Assembly: GCF_946482605.1 (NCBI RefSeq)
Contig: NZ_CAMLSE010000042.1
Location: forward strand, 1-64,000
DNA length: 64,000 nucleotides
Direction: 5' to 3'
Source of the DNA: an uncultured Dyadobacter sp.
GTDB taxonomy: Bacteria > Bacteroidota > Bacteroidia > Cytophagales > Spirosomataceae
Part shown: positions 46,741 through 54,509 of the stretch, one piece after another
Position numbering within the stretch: position 1 is the stretch's first letter
How the letters are laid out: the number at the start of each line of letters is the position of its first letter
Position numbers and translations under genes: made by a program
Notes under the pieces: generated by a model
Databases searched by the model: none
Told to the model about the DNA's origin: nothing
What the model saw: the letters and a program-made list of their open reading frames with translations, nothing else

Positions 46741-47526
46741 ATGACAATCAGAGATTTGTTTTACAGCCATGAAGGCAACCTCATTCACAAATGGGACCAC
46801 TATTTTGATATTTATGAAAAACACTTTTCGCAATACCGCGGCAAGAAGGTAAATATGCTCGAAATAGGCATCTCGCACGGGGGCTCGCTGCAATTGTGGA
46901 AGAAGTTCTTTGGTCCTGATGCGCACATCTACGCCATTGACATTAATCCGGATTGTAAAAAACTAGAAGAAGAGAATACGACCATCTTTATCGGCTCGCA
47001 AAGTGATAAGGGATTTCTTGAAAATGTAATGGCACAATTGCCCGAACTCGATATTATTCTCGACGATGGCGGACATACGATGATGCAGCAGCTCGTCTCG
47101 TTCGAAACACTTTACCTGAAAGTGAAAGAAGGCGGACTCTACGCAGTAGAAGATACGCACACCTCCTACTGGACGGAATTTCACGGCGGCCTGAGGAAGC
47201 CGGGCACATTCATCGAGTACTCCAAAGGGCTCGTAGACAAGCTTTACGAACACCATATTCACGACAAAAGCGCCATTACTTTCGACGAGATATCCCGCCA
47301 TATCAACAGCATTGCCTTTTACGACAGTGTGGTGATTTTTGAAAAAGCAAAACGCCCGGGGCCGTTTCATAAGCAGGTAGGGACCAAAACAATCACTCCC
47401 TACGAGCCTACGGAATTAAAGAAAGAATCGCTTCTGGACTCGCTCAAAGCCATGTTCAGGAAGAAGGAAAGACATAGCTTTGAGATCAACGACGGCGGAT
47501 TTGTAAATAAACAGGCTAAGGATTAA
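46741..47526 (+). CDS. class I SAM-dependent methyltransferase
   Basis: A 261-residue methyltransferase of the CmcI/rhamnosyl O-methyltransferase-like group. SAM-binding motif I is VNMLEIGISHGGSLQLWKKFF (shown here only in part), motif II is HIYAIDINPDCK, and LDIILDDGGHTMMQQ supplies the metal-site aspartates of the group. Acceptor unknown, possibly a sugar or natural product. Its stop overlaps the stop of the convergent transporter by three bases. Confidence 0.85.
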   Translation: MTIRDLFYSHEGNLIHKWDHYFDIYEKHFSQYRGKKVNMLEIGISHGGSLQLWKKFFGPDAHIYAIDINPDCKKLEEENTTIFIGSQSDKGFLENVMAQLPELDIILDDGGHTMMQQLVSFETLYLKVKEGGLYAVEDTHTSYWTEFHGGLRKPGTFIEYSKGLVDKLYEHHIHDKSAITFDEISRHINSIAFYDSVVIFEKAKRPGPFHKQVGTKTITPYEPTELKKESLLDSLKAMFRKKERHSFEINDGGFVNKQAKD

Positions 47527-48818
47527 CGCAGCTCATCGAGCTCCACCACTTTGGGTGTCCTGGTGAGCCAGTGAATGATCAGCCAGGCTACGAGATAGGT
47601 AAAACCGCAAATCGTGAAAATAATGTTGTATCCCGCCTGAATGTTTCCTACTGCCTTATAGGTGTCCAGCAGATCGCCGATCAGGATCGGGAACAGGATA
47701 CCGCCAACAGCCCCGGCCATGCCGCCAATGCCTACCACGGAACTGACGGCCTGTTTGGGAAAAAGGTCGGAAGGTAGGGTAAACACATTGGTCGCCCAGG
47801 CCTGATGCAACGCCACGGCAAGACTAATGAGCCCGACGGCCATCCATACCCCGGAAGAAAACTGGATAAGGATCACGGACAGTTCACAGAACGCCAGCAC
47901 AAGCAGTACGGTCTTGCGCGCTTTGAGGGTCGGCCACCCTTTTTTGATCAGCCAGGAAGACAGGTAGCCACCGCCAATGCTGCCCACTGTGGTAGCGGTG
48001 TAAATCAACATCAGTTCCAGGCTTGGCTTTTTAAGATCCAGGTTGAAAGTGGAGGCGAAGTACGACGGCAGCCAAAAGAGGAAAAACCAGTAAATGGGAT
48101 CGATAAGGCCTTTACCTGTAATGTACGCCCAGGTTTGCGGAAATGTAAACAGTTTGAGCCATTTCACGGGCTGCTTTTCAGCCGCATTCTCGTCCCGGTC
48201 CTGCCCGCTGACAATGTATTCCAGTTCTTCGGCGGTAATGCGCTTTTGTTTCGCCGGTATGTCATAAAACACCAGCCAGAACACCAGCCACACAAAACCC
48301 AGGGCGCCGGTGATCCAGAACACTTCCTGCCACCCATAACGACTTAAAATCCAGGGCACCAGCAGTAAGGCCACGACCACCCCGACGCTGGTTCCGGCAT
48401 TGAACAGCCCGGTAGCCAACGCCCGTTCTTTTTTAGGAAACCATTCTGCGACCGTTTTGACAGCCGCCGGATAATTGCCTGCCTCTCCCAGCCCCAGCCC
48501 GACACGTGCCACCCCGAATCCGAACGCGCTGCGTGCCACCGCGTGCAGCATGCCGGCGACACTCCAGAAGACGATCGTAAAAGAATAGCCGGCCTTCGTT
48601 CCGATCTTGTCGATGAGCCAGCCGAACACCAGCAAACCCACGGCATAGGCAGCCGTAAATGCCATCACAATGCGCGCAAAATCAGTTTCCGTCCACACAA
48701 ATTCCTTTTCCAGAATGGGTTTCAGCAAGCCGATGATCTGCCTGTCGAGGTAATTGATGGTCGTAGCGAGAAAGAGCAGGACCACGATGATCCAGCGGTA
48801 ATTCTTGATTTTACCCAT
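47523..48818 (-). CDS. MFS transporter, hexuronate/galactonate (ExuT/DgoT, ACS) family
   Basis: A 431-residue inner-membrane symporter with 12 predicted helices. It opens with IIVVLLFLATTINYLDRQIIGLL, typical of the anion:cation symporter group, and has GLGEAGNYPAAVKTVAEWFPKKERA, its signature. Members carry hexuronates, galactonate or 2-keto-3-deoxy acids. It follows the aldolase after 2 bp, so it is the last gene of the dgoK-aldolase-transporter unit. The context suggests import of aldonate or keto-deoxy-aldonate. Confidence 0.9.
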   Translation of the reverse strand: MGKIKNYRWIIVVLLFLATTINYLDRQIIGLLKPILEKEFVWTETDFARIVMAFTAAYAVGLLVFGWLIDKIGTKAGYSFTIVFWSVAGMLHAVARSAFGFGVARVGLGLGEAGNYPAAVKTVAEWFPKKERALATGLFNAGTSVGVVVALLLVPWILSRYGWQEVFWITGALGFVWLVFWLVFYDIPAKQKRITAEELEYIVSGQDRDENAAEKQPVKWLKLFTFPQTWAYITGKGLIDPIYWFFLFWLPSYFASTFNLDLKKPSLELMLIYTATTVGSIGGGYLSSWLIKKGWPTLKARKTVLLVLAFCELSVILIQFSSGVWMAVGLISLAVALHQAWATNVFTLPSDLFPKQAVSSVVGIGGMAGAVGGILFPILIGDLLDTYKAVGNIQAGYNIIFTICGFTYLVAWLIIHWLTRTPKVVELDELR

Positions 48819-48820
48819 TT

Positions 48821-49456
48821 CTAAGCAAGTTTTTGTGCGAATTGGAGGAAATGTGCTTTCAGGCCATCCCAGTCTTTCTCCTGGATCAGTTTCTTGTCAA
48901 ACAGCTGCCCGCCGACACCCAGTCCATTGGCACCTGCTTTGAGAAATGCCGACATGTTTTCCAGGCCGACGCCGCCGGTTGGCAGTAATTTGAGCTGGTT
49001 CATCGGCGCTTTCAGGTCTTTGATATACTCCGGCCCCAGGGAGGTAGCCGGGTAAATTTTGACCATCGACGCACCCATTGTCCAGGCATTGTAAATTTCA
49101 GTAGGTGTAAATGCCCCCGGGAAAACCGGAATACCTTTTTTGACACAGGATTTAATGACCTTTTTACTGATCACGGGCGTGACGATGAATTGTGCCCCGG
49201 CCTCGAGTGCCGCTTCCAGGTCGTCTTTGGTACAAACGGTGCCCGCTCCGATATTCAATCCGTAATGCTCGCTTTCGAGGGCATAGCGGATGATGTCGCT
49301 CGCTCCCGGGGTGTTCATGGTGATTTCGACGGTCGTCAGTCCGGCTTCCCGGTAAATGGGAAGAATGCGCTTGACATCTTCCGGTGAAATATTACGGATA
49401 ATGCCGACCAGCGGCGCTTTGTTAAACAGCTCCCATGAAAATGTACGCTCACTCAT
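48821..49456 (-). CDS. KDPG/KDPGal aldolase (2-dehydro-3-deoxy-6-phosphogalactonate or -gluconate aldolase)
   Basis: A 211-residue class I aldolase of the Eda/DgoA family. It cleaves 2-keto-3-deoxy-6-phospho sugar acids to pyruvate and glyceraldehyde 3-phosphate. The Schiff-base lysine is in the segment MGASMVKIYPA; the catalytic glutamate lies near VEITMNTPGA and GAGTVCTKDDLEAAL follows. Its ATG overlaps the stop of dgoK by 4 bp (ATGA), showing translational coupling. With DgoK and DgoD nearby the galacto-form substrate is more likely than the gluco-form, though these aldolases often accept both. Confidence 0.93.
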   Translation of the reverse strand: MSERTFSWELFNKAPLVGIIRNISPEDVKRILPIYREAGLTTVEITMNTPGASDIIRYALESEHYGLNIGAGTVCTKDDLEAALEAGAQFIVTPVISKKVIKSCVKKGIPVFPGAFTPTEIYNAWTMGASMVKIYPATSLGPEYIKDLKAPMNQLKLLPTGGVGLENMSAFLKAGANGLGVGGQLFDKKLIQEKDWDGLKAHFLQFAQKLA

Positions 49457-50460
49457 AAATTTGTTCTATTCAATGTTAAATTCTGGTTCTCAAATATGCG
49501 GATATGCCCGACCGTCGCTGCCCTGTCCACGATCCCCGATGGAAGAATCGTTGCCCGGCCGGCCAGGTTCAGTGTTTCGATGGCTGCCTGATACAAATGG
49601 TACAGGTTATGGCCCCCGCAGAGGACGAGGTGCGCATTGGTTTCCTTCGTCAGGTCGCGGATTTCATAGCCGATCAGCAGCCCGCTCAGGAACATGCCAT
49701 TTTGCCTCTTATCTAATAAATCAAAAAGCTGGTTAGTTCTTACTGTAAATAATGCATTTAAAATATTGCCCGAACCCGATTCGCGCAGACCCGCACGGAA
49801 CGCATCCCGTGCCTCCGCCGTAAAATCGGCCTGCTGAATAGGTTCGATAGAATCTTTGAGGATGCTGTGATATGCCATGAGATTGAACACTTCGCCGGTC
49901 ATGAACGTCTTAAAATCCACCAGTCGGCCGTCCCGGACAAACATATGTTTCGAATGCGTTCCGGGAAAGATGAAAACGGCGTCTCGCCCCGAAAGGTCCA
50001 TCGCGGCACCTAGGCCGATCAGCTGGGTTTCCTCGCCCCGCATCACATCATGATCACTTTTTACCCCCGAAACCAGCATCATTTCATGTGCAAAACCTTC
50101 CTCTTCCCCAAAGTACCCGACATGCACGTGGCTTCCGTCGAGCGCAAAAGGCAAACTCGCGTAAGGCAGTTCCTTCATGCCGATGGAAGATGACGCCATG
50201 CCCGAAAGCACGATAGGGACACCAGTGGTATCTACACCTGTCTGCTGGCCGAGCACCGCGATATGTTTGGCCAGGATATCTTTAAAAAAGACATCCCGCG
50301 CTACTCCCCGGGCGATGTCCGCTTCTTTCCATGCATTATAGGCCGTCCCGATCCCGCCGGGGGAAGTAACTTCACCCGCAACCTCATGGTCCTTCACATG
50401 CACCAGTCTTAATCTAAATGAGGACGTTCCCCAGTCACAGCTCAGCAGGTACTTTTTCAT
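49453..50460 (-). CDS. dgoK: 2-dehydro-3-deoxygalactonokinase
   Basis: A 335-residue kinase that phosphorylates 2-keto-3-deoxy-D-galactonate at C6 with ATP. The sequence starts LSCDWGTSSFRLRLV, an ASKHA-type phosphate-binding loop, and has SGMASSSIGMKELPYASLPF, FIFPGTHSKHMFV and LCGGHNLYHLYQAAIE, all typical for DgoK. It overlaps the aldolase by 4 bp. The preceding gap of 82 bp to the dehydrogenase stop holds no clear terminator. Confidence 0.93.
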   Translation of the reverse strand: MKKYLLSCDWGTSSFRLRLVHVKDHEVAGEVTSPGGIGTAYNAWKEADIARGVARDVFFKDILAKHIAVLGQQTGVDTTGVPIVLSGMASSSIGMKELPYASLPFALDGSHVHVGYFGEEEGFAHEMMLVSGVKSDHDVMRGEETQLIGLGAAMDLSGRDAVFIFPGTHSKHMFVRDGRLVDFKTFMTGEVFNLMAYHSILKDSIEPIQQADFTAEARDAFRAGLRESGSGNILNALFTVRTNQLFDLLDKRQNGMFLSGLLIGYEIRDLTKETNAHLVLCGGHNLYHLYQAAIETLNLAGRATILPSGIVDRAATVGHIRIFENQNLTLNRTNL

Positions 50461-50542
50461 CGTTTTAAACTTTTTACTCAGTTAGGGGCCGGGAACCGAA
50501 GCTCCTGGCTGGAAAATGGACGTTCCTGCCGCACTTTCTTTG

Positions 50543-52741
50543 CTATGGTAGTGCGAATGCCATGTAAGTGCCGCCTGGTTTCAGGCCATAGCGGGTTCCC
50601 CCGGCTGCGATCGCAATATATTGCTTTCCTTTGACCATATAAGTAATCGGCGTCGCGAAACCGCCGGCAGGCAGTTTGTACTCCCACACCACCTTGCCGG
50701 TAGCGGTATCGAATGCCCTCAGCTTTTCGTCATAGGTGGCAGCGATAAACAGGAGTCCGCCCGCTGTTACGATCGGTCCCCCGTGGTTTTCGGTGCCGGT
50801 TGGCGGCAGGCCCTGGCGTGCGAGCTCGGGATACTCGCCCAATGTCACCTTCCACAGGTATTCGCCGGTATTCATGTCAATGGCATTTAAAGTGCCCCAG
50901 GGCGGTTTGATAGCCGGGTAATTGTCCTGATCCCGGAACTGCACATTACCGTTGTTGACATATGGCGGCATGTACGGAAAATCGGCACCGTTTTGGGTTC
51001 TCGCCTGAGCCGTTTGCGCATGAATGTCATTGGCCGATGGTTTCTCCTCCTGTTTTAAAAGGAAATTGACGATCGCATTGCGGTCTTCTTTCGAAATATG
51101 CTGAAAAGAAGGCATTCGTCCGCGCCCGGTCTCCAACAATGTCGCGATCTGCTCCCGGCTCATGCGGAGGCCAACATCCTTCAAAACCGGATAAGCCTGA
51201 GCAGCTGCCGACGCTGTCGCACCCTTGGCGTCAGTCGCATGGCAGGCTGCGCAATTCGTATTGAAAAGAACCGAACCCTTCGAAACAGCTATCCCAGGCT
51301 GCGCGGATCCGGCGTTCCGCATTTTGAGCCACCAGAGCATATTGTTGCCATTGACATACACGATACCGCCGGGGTCGGCTGCCGTACCGCCCCATTCAGC
51401 TCCGCCGCCGATACCGTAAAGCAAACCGCCAAGGGTGTCGGGCGGCTGGTTTTTGGGTCCTTTGTTGCTGCTTTTGAACCGGTCGAGTACGTATGCGTGC
51501 GCTTCGGGCGTGCGGGTGGTTATGTCTGACTGGGTCAATGTCTGGTTGGCAAATGGCGCCGGTTTCACCGGAACAGGCTGCGTGGGCCAGGGCGCGTCAC
51601 CAGGTAATGCTGCGGCCGCGGGGGTGGGTACTTCTTTTACAGGAAACAATGGCTTACCCGTCTCCCGGTCCAATAGAAAAATATACCCGTCCTTGGTAGC
51701 CTGTGACACCGCATCGACCATTTTGCCATTCTTTTTCACAGTAATGAGGTTAGGCGGACAAGGAATGTCCCGATCCCAAAGGTCGTGATGGACGGTCTGG
51801 AAATGCCACCGCCGCTTGCCGGTGCCGGCATCCAGGGCGATCACGCAATTGGCAAACAGGTTGGTACCCTTTCGGGCCGCACCATAGAAGTCGACGGACG
51901 GAGAGCCCGTTCCCAGAAAAACCATTCCCCGCTTTTCATCGATCACCATGCCCGCCCAGCAATTGGCACCACCCAGCTTTCGGTACGAGTCCTTCGACCA
52001 CGTCTCATAGCCATATTCTCCCGGCAGCGGGATAGTCCTGAACACCCAGGCCACCTTGCCTGTGCGCACATCGAATGCGCGGATGTGCCCGGGCAATGCA
52101 TCCCCGCCCTCCGAGACCGACGAGCCGGTAATCAACAGGTTTTTGTAAATGACACCCGGTGTGGTATTACGGATATTGAACTGATAAGGATCGTAACCAT
52201 ACGTTTCCTTGTCCCCCAGCCCGTCATGGAAATCCACCTCCCCGTTTTTACCAAAACCCTCCACCAGCCGCCCGGTTTCTGCATTCAATGCAAATAAAGA
52301 AGCTCCGGCAGTAAACAGAATGCGCTTATCATTCCCTTCCGACCAGTACACGACCCCACGAACCGGGTGGAACCTGGGTCTTTTGCCTTCGAAAGGATCA
52401 AATTTCCAGAGCTCCTTTCCGCTCGCGGCGTCAACGGCAAAGACCTTCAAGCGCGGCGTGGCGCCATACATAATGCCGTCGATCACGATGGGCTGGCACT
52501 GGATATCCATGCCACGCTCCCCGGGTTTGTTGTTTTCACCGGTATCATACGACCAGGCGGGTTGCAGGTTTTTCACATTGCCCTTATTGATCTGGGTCAA
52601 TGACGAATAGCGGTTGCCGGCATTGTTGCCGCCGTACACCGGCCAGTCGGCATCCTTGGGGTCGTCCTGGCCCGGCGGGGAAAGCGCGCAGAAAATTGCA
52701 GTTACAAACAATGCCGGTATGATCGGAAAACGGATCGTCAT
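50543..52741 (-). CDS. PQQ-dependent aldose dehydrogenase (quinoprotein) with inserted cytochrome c
   Basis: About 732 residues. The N-terminal signal (MTIRFPIIPALFVTAIFCAL) exports it. The propeller shows the PQQ-type beginning DWPVYGGNNAGNRYSSLTQI, NVKNLQPAWSYDTGE, and the substrate-side VHHDLWDRDIPCPPNLI. A cytochrome c domain with CAACH near residues 496-500 is inserted before the last blades, which then continue (GTLNAIDMNTGEYLWKVTLG and LRAFDTATGKVVWEYKLPAGGFATPI). It oxidises an aldose such as glucose or galactose to the lactone with electrons passed to haem. PQQ synthesis genes are not in the window. The ATG at 52741 is preferred over 52777 because it starts the signal peptide. Confidence 0.9.
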   Translation of the reverse strand: MTIRFPIIPALFVTAIFCALSPPGQDDPKDADWPVYGGNNAGNRYSSLTQINKGNVKNLQPAWSYDTGENNKPGERGMDIQCQPIVIDGIMYGATPRLKVFAVDAASGKELWKFDPFEGKRPRFHPVRGVVYWSEGNDKRILFTAGASLFALNAETGRLVEGFGKNGEVDFHDGLGDKETYGYDPYQFNIRNTTPGVIYKNLLITGSSVSEGGDALPGHIRAFDVRTGKVAWVFRTIPLPGEYGYETWSKDSYRKLGGANCWAGMVIDEKRGMVFLGTGSPSVDFYGAARKGTNLFANCVIALDAGTGKRRWHFQTVHHDLWDRDIPCPPNLITVKKNGKMVDAVSQATKDGYIFLLDRETGKPLFPVKEVPTPAAAALPGDAPWPTQPVPVKPAPFANQTLTQSDITTRTPEAHAYVLDRFKSSNKGPKNQPPDTLGGLLYGIGGGAEWGGTAADPGGIVYVNGNNMLWWLKMRNAGSAQPGIAVSKGSVLFNTNCAACHATDAKGATASAAAQAYPVLKDVGLRMSREQIATLLETGRGRMPSFQHISKEDRNAIVNFLLKQEEKPSANDIHAQTAQARTQNGADFPYMPPYVNNGNVQFRDQDNYPAIKPPWGTLNAIDMNTGEYLWKVTLGEYPELARQGLPPTGTENHGGPIVTAGGLLFIAATYDEKLRAFDTATGKVVWEYKLPAGGFATPITYMVKGKQYIAIAAGGTRYGLKPGGTYMAFALP

Positions 52742-52786
52742 AGGGTTTGGGTAAATAGTTGTTATTTCAATAATCACCCCGCCTCC

Positions 52787-52827
52787 GACTTCGCTCAGCG
52801 GACATAACGGTCGCGCTGAGCGAAGTC
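52787..52827. repeat. 14-bp perfect inverted repeat GACTTCGCTCAGCG
   Basis: GACTTCGCTCAGCG (52787-52800) and CGCTGAGCGAAGTC (52814-52827) form a perfect hairpin with a 13-nt loop. Sequences of this kind (GAGCGAAGTC) recur as scattered genomic repeats in many Bacteroidota. Lying between susD and the dehydrogenase gene, it could also end or protect the susCD transcript. Confidence 0.7.
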
Positions 52828-52851
52828 AAAGCATGCAGGGCTAAATGAAGG

Positions 52852-54327
52852 TTACTCGTTCAAATTCGGGTTGATGGACGTGTCGGTGTAGGGCAGCGGA
52901 AACCAGTAATTCGCTTTTACGATCGGTTTGATAGGCTGCAAATCATCCGTACTTTTTTTAGCATTGGCCTCCTCCACCTTTTCAAGACGGATCAGGTCAA
53001 ACCAGCGTGTTCTTTCACAGGCAAACTCCCACGCACGTTCCTGAACCACCTCATCGGCAAACTGGGCAGCGGTAAGCCCATCCGTCAGCGCGAGCGCTTT
53101 GGTACCTGCTGCCCGGCCGCGCAGCCGGACTTTGTTCAATGCATCGTAAGCAGCCTGGTCGGGTCCACCGGTTCCACGGGCCTTCGCCTCGGCATAGACG
53201 GTCAGTACGTGCGGGTACCGCATCATCACCGAAGGCAGCGAAATGCTCGATGTGACGATATTGCCTTTGATGTACCATTTCTGGTAATAAGGATGTTTGG
53301 TCAGACTGTTTTGCCAGGGAATTTTGGTAGCGCCCAGCCCAAACTCGGTCCGGAAAGTAGCGTCCTTGCGGGGGCCCGCGGGGAAATCCCTAAAGAAGTT
53401 CAGCTCGGCGAACATATCGTCCCATCCCCCTTCTTCTCCCGGCATGGTGGTGTTGCCGTAAGTCGCATTGGCCGTTCCGCTTCCCCCCAGGTATCCGCTG
53501 ATCTGGAACACAGCTTCTTTGGTCCCCGACGACGCAGGATCGTTTTCGAACACCGCTGCAAACGTCGGAAGGAGTTCAAAACCGTAGGTACCGGCATTGT
53601 CGATCACTTCTTTGGCTTTGGCCGCCGCCAGGTCGTACTTATCTGTTTGTTTCAAAGGCCAGCCCGCCATCGTCAGGTACACGTCCGCCAGAAACGCTTT
53701 GGCCGATCCCTTGTTCGGTCTTCCCGGATCGCGTTTGGCATTCGGCAGGTTGGTTTCTGCGATTTTCAGGTCGGCCAGGATCAGGTCATAAACTTGCTGC
53801 GGGGTCGATTTTTTCACAGTCAGCAGATCATCGGAATACTCTCCGGCCAGAACGAGGGGGATATTGCCCCAGAAACGCGTGAGCCAGTAGTACGAGAAAG
53901 CGCGGATGAAATGCGCCTCTCCGACAATAATATCGATCGTTGCTTTTGTCCCCACCGTCTTTTCATAGTTGTTGATCACATTATTAGCACCCTGAATAGC
54001 CTTGTAGCAACCATTATACACGGCATTCGACCGCTGATTGGTGGTTGAAACATTAAACTGGTCAAATTCCCGCCAGTCGGCCTTGTTACTGGCCGGGTGC
54101 GTCGTCACATCGTCCGCGCCAAGCACCGCCGCATTCGCCGACGGGTGCAAAAAGCCGTAGGTCCATTGGTTCGCCAGCCCTTTATAGGCTCCGGTCAACG
54201 CCGATTCGAGTCCGTCCTGGGTCGACAGTACATTAGGCCCATACAGCAGCCCTGTCGTATCCTCATCCAGGTAATCACTGCAACCAGCCCCGGTCAGGAG
54301 GAGGGAGCATAAGAGTAGTTTTTTCAT
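52852..54327 (-). CDS. SusD/RagB-family nutrient-binding lipoprotein
   Basis: A 491-residue surface lipoprotein, partner of the SusC gene upstream. Lipoprotein signal MKKLLLCSLLLTGAGC with the cysteine at residue 16. Family segments: SDYLDEDTTGLLYGPNVLS, HFIRAFSYYWLTRFWGNIPLV and VVQERAWEFACERTRWFDLIRL. It shares the sugar-acid gene cluster with dehydrogenase and dehydratases and probably binds the matching oligosaccharide or glycoside. Confidence 0.95.
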   Translation of the reverse strand: MKKLLLCSLLLTGAGCSDYLDEDTTGLLYGPNVLSTQDGLESALTGAYKGLANQWTYGFLHPSANAAVLGADDVTTHPASNKADWREFDQFNVSTTNQRSNAVYNGCYKAIQGANNVINNYEKTVGTKATIDIIVGEAHFIRAFSYYWLTRFWGNIPLVLAGEYSDDLLTVKKSTPQQVYDLILADLKIAETNLPNAKRDPGRPNKGSAKAFLADVYLTMAGWPLKQTDKYDLAAAKAKEVIDNAGTYGFELLPTFAAVFENDPASSGTKEAVFQISGYLGGSGTANATYGNTTMPGEEGGWDDMFAELNFFRDFPAGPRKDATFRTEFGLGATKIPWQNSLTKHPYYQKWYIKGNIVTSSISLPSVMMRYPHVLTVYAEAKARGTGGPDQAAYDALNKVRLRGRAAGTKALALTDGLTAAQFADEVVQERAWEFACERTRWFDLIRLEKVEEANAKKSTDDLQPIKPIVKANYWFPLPYTDTSINPNLNE

Positions 54328-54370
54328 TGTGGTTTATGTTTACATCGGCTTTTGGCCGGATTTTTTCACT

Positions 54371-54500
54371 TCGGCTTTCGGCTTTCGGCCGTCGGCGATT
54401 GATTTGTTTTACTTCGGCTTTCGGCTCTTGTTTTGCATTTTAGTTCGGATTTCAGCAGGTCAATCAGCAGTTTAGCCGACTGCCGATAGCCGAAAGCCGA
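54371..54500. repeat. TCGGCTTTCGGC repeats and an inverted copy in the susC-susD gap
   Basis: TCGGCTTTCGGC occurs at 54371-54382 and 54414-54425, and its exact reverse complement GCCGAAAGCCGA at 54489-54500, in the 182-bp gap between susC and susD. The distal pairs can fold back on themselves. It may set the ratio of SusC and SusD expression. Confidence 0.65.
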
Positions 54501-54509
54501 CTGCCCCCC

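Noticed and set aside
47523..47526. Overlapping stop codons of the convergent methyltransferase and transporter genes
   Set aside because: A compact convergent arrangement with no sign of special function.
53209..54048. A 279-codon plus-strand frame opposite the third susD
   Set aside because: Shadow of the SusD frame; no domain or start signal.
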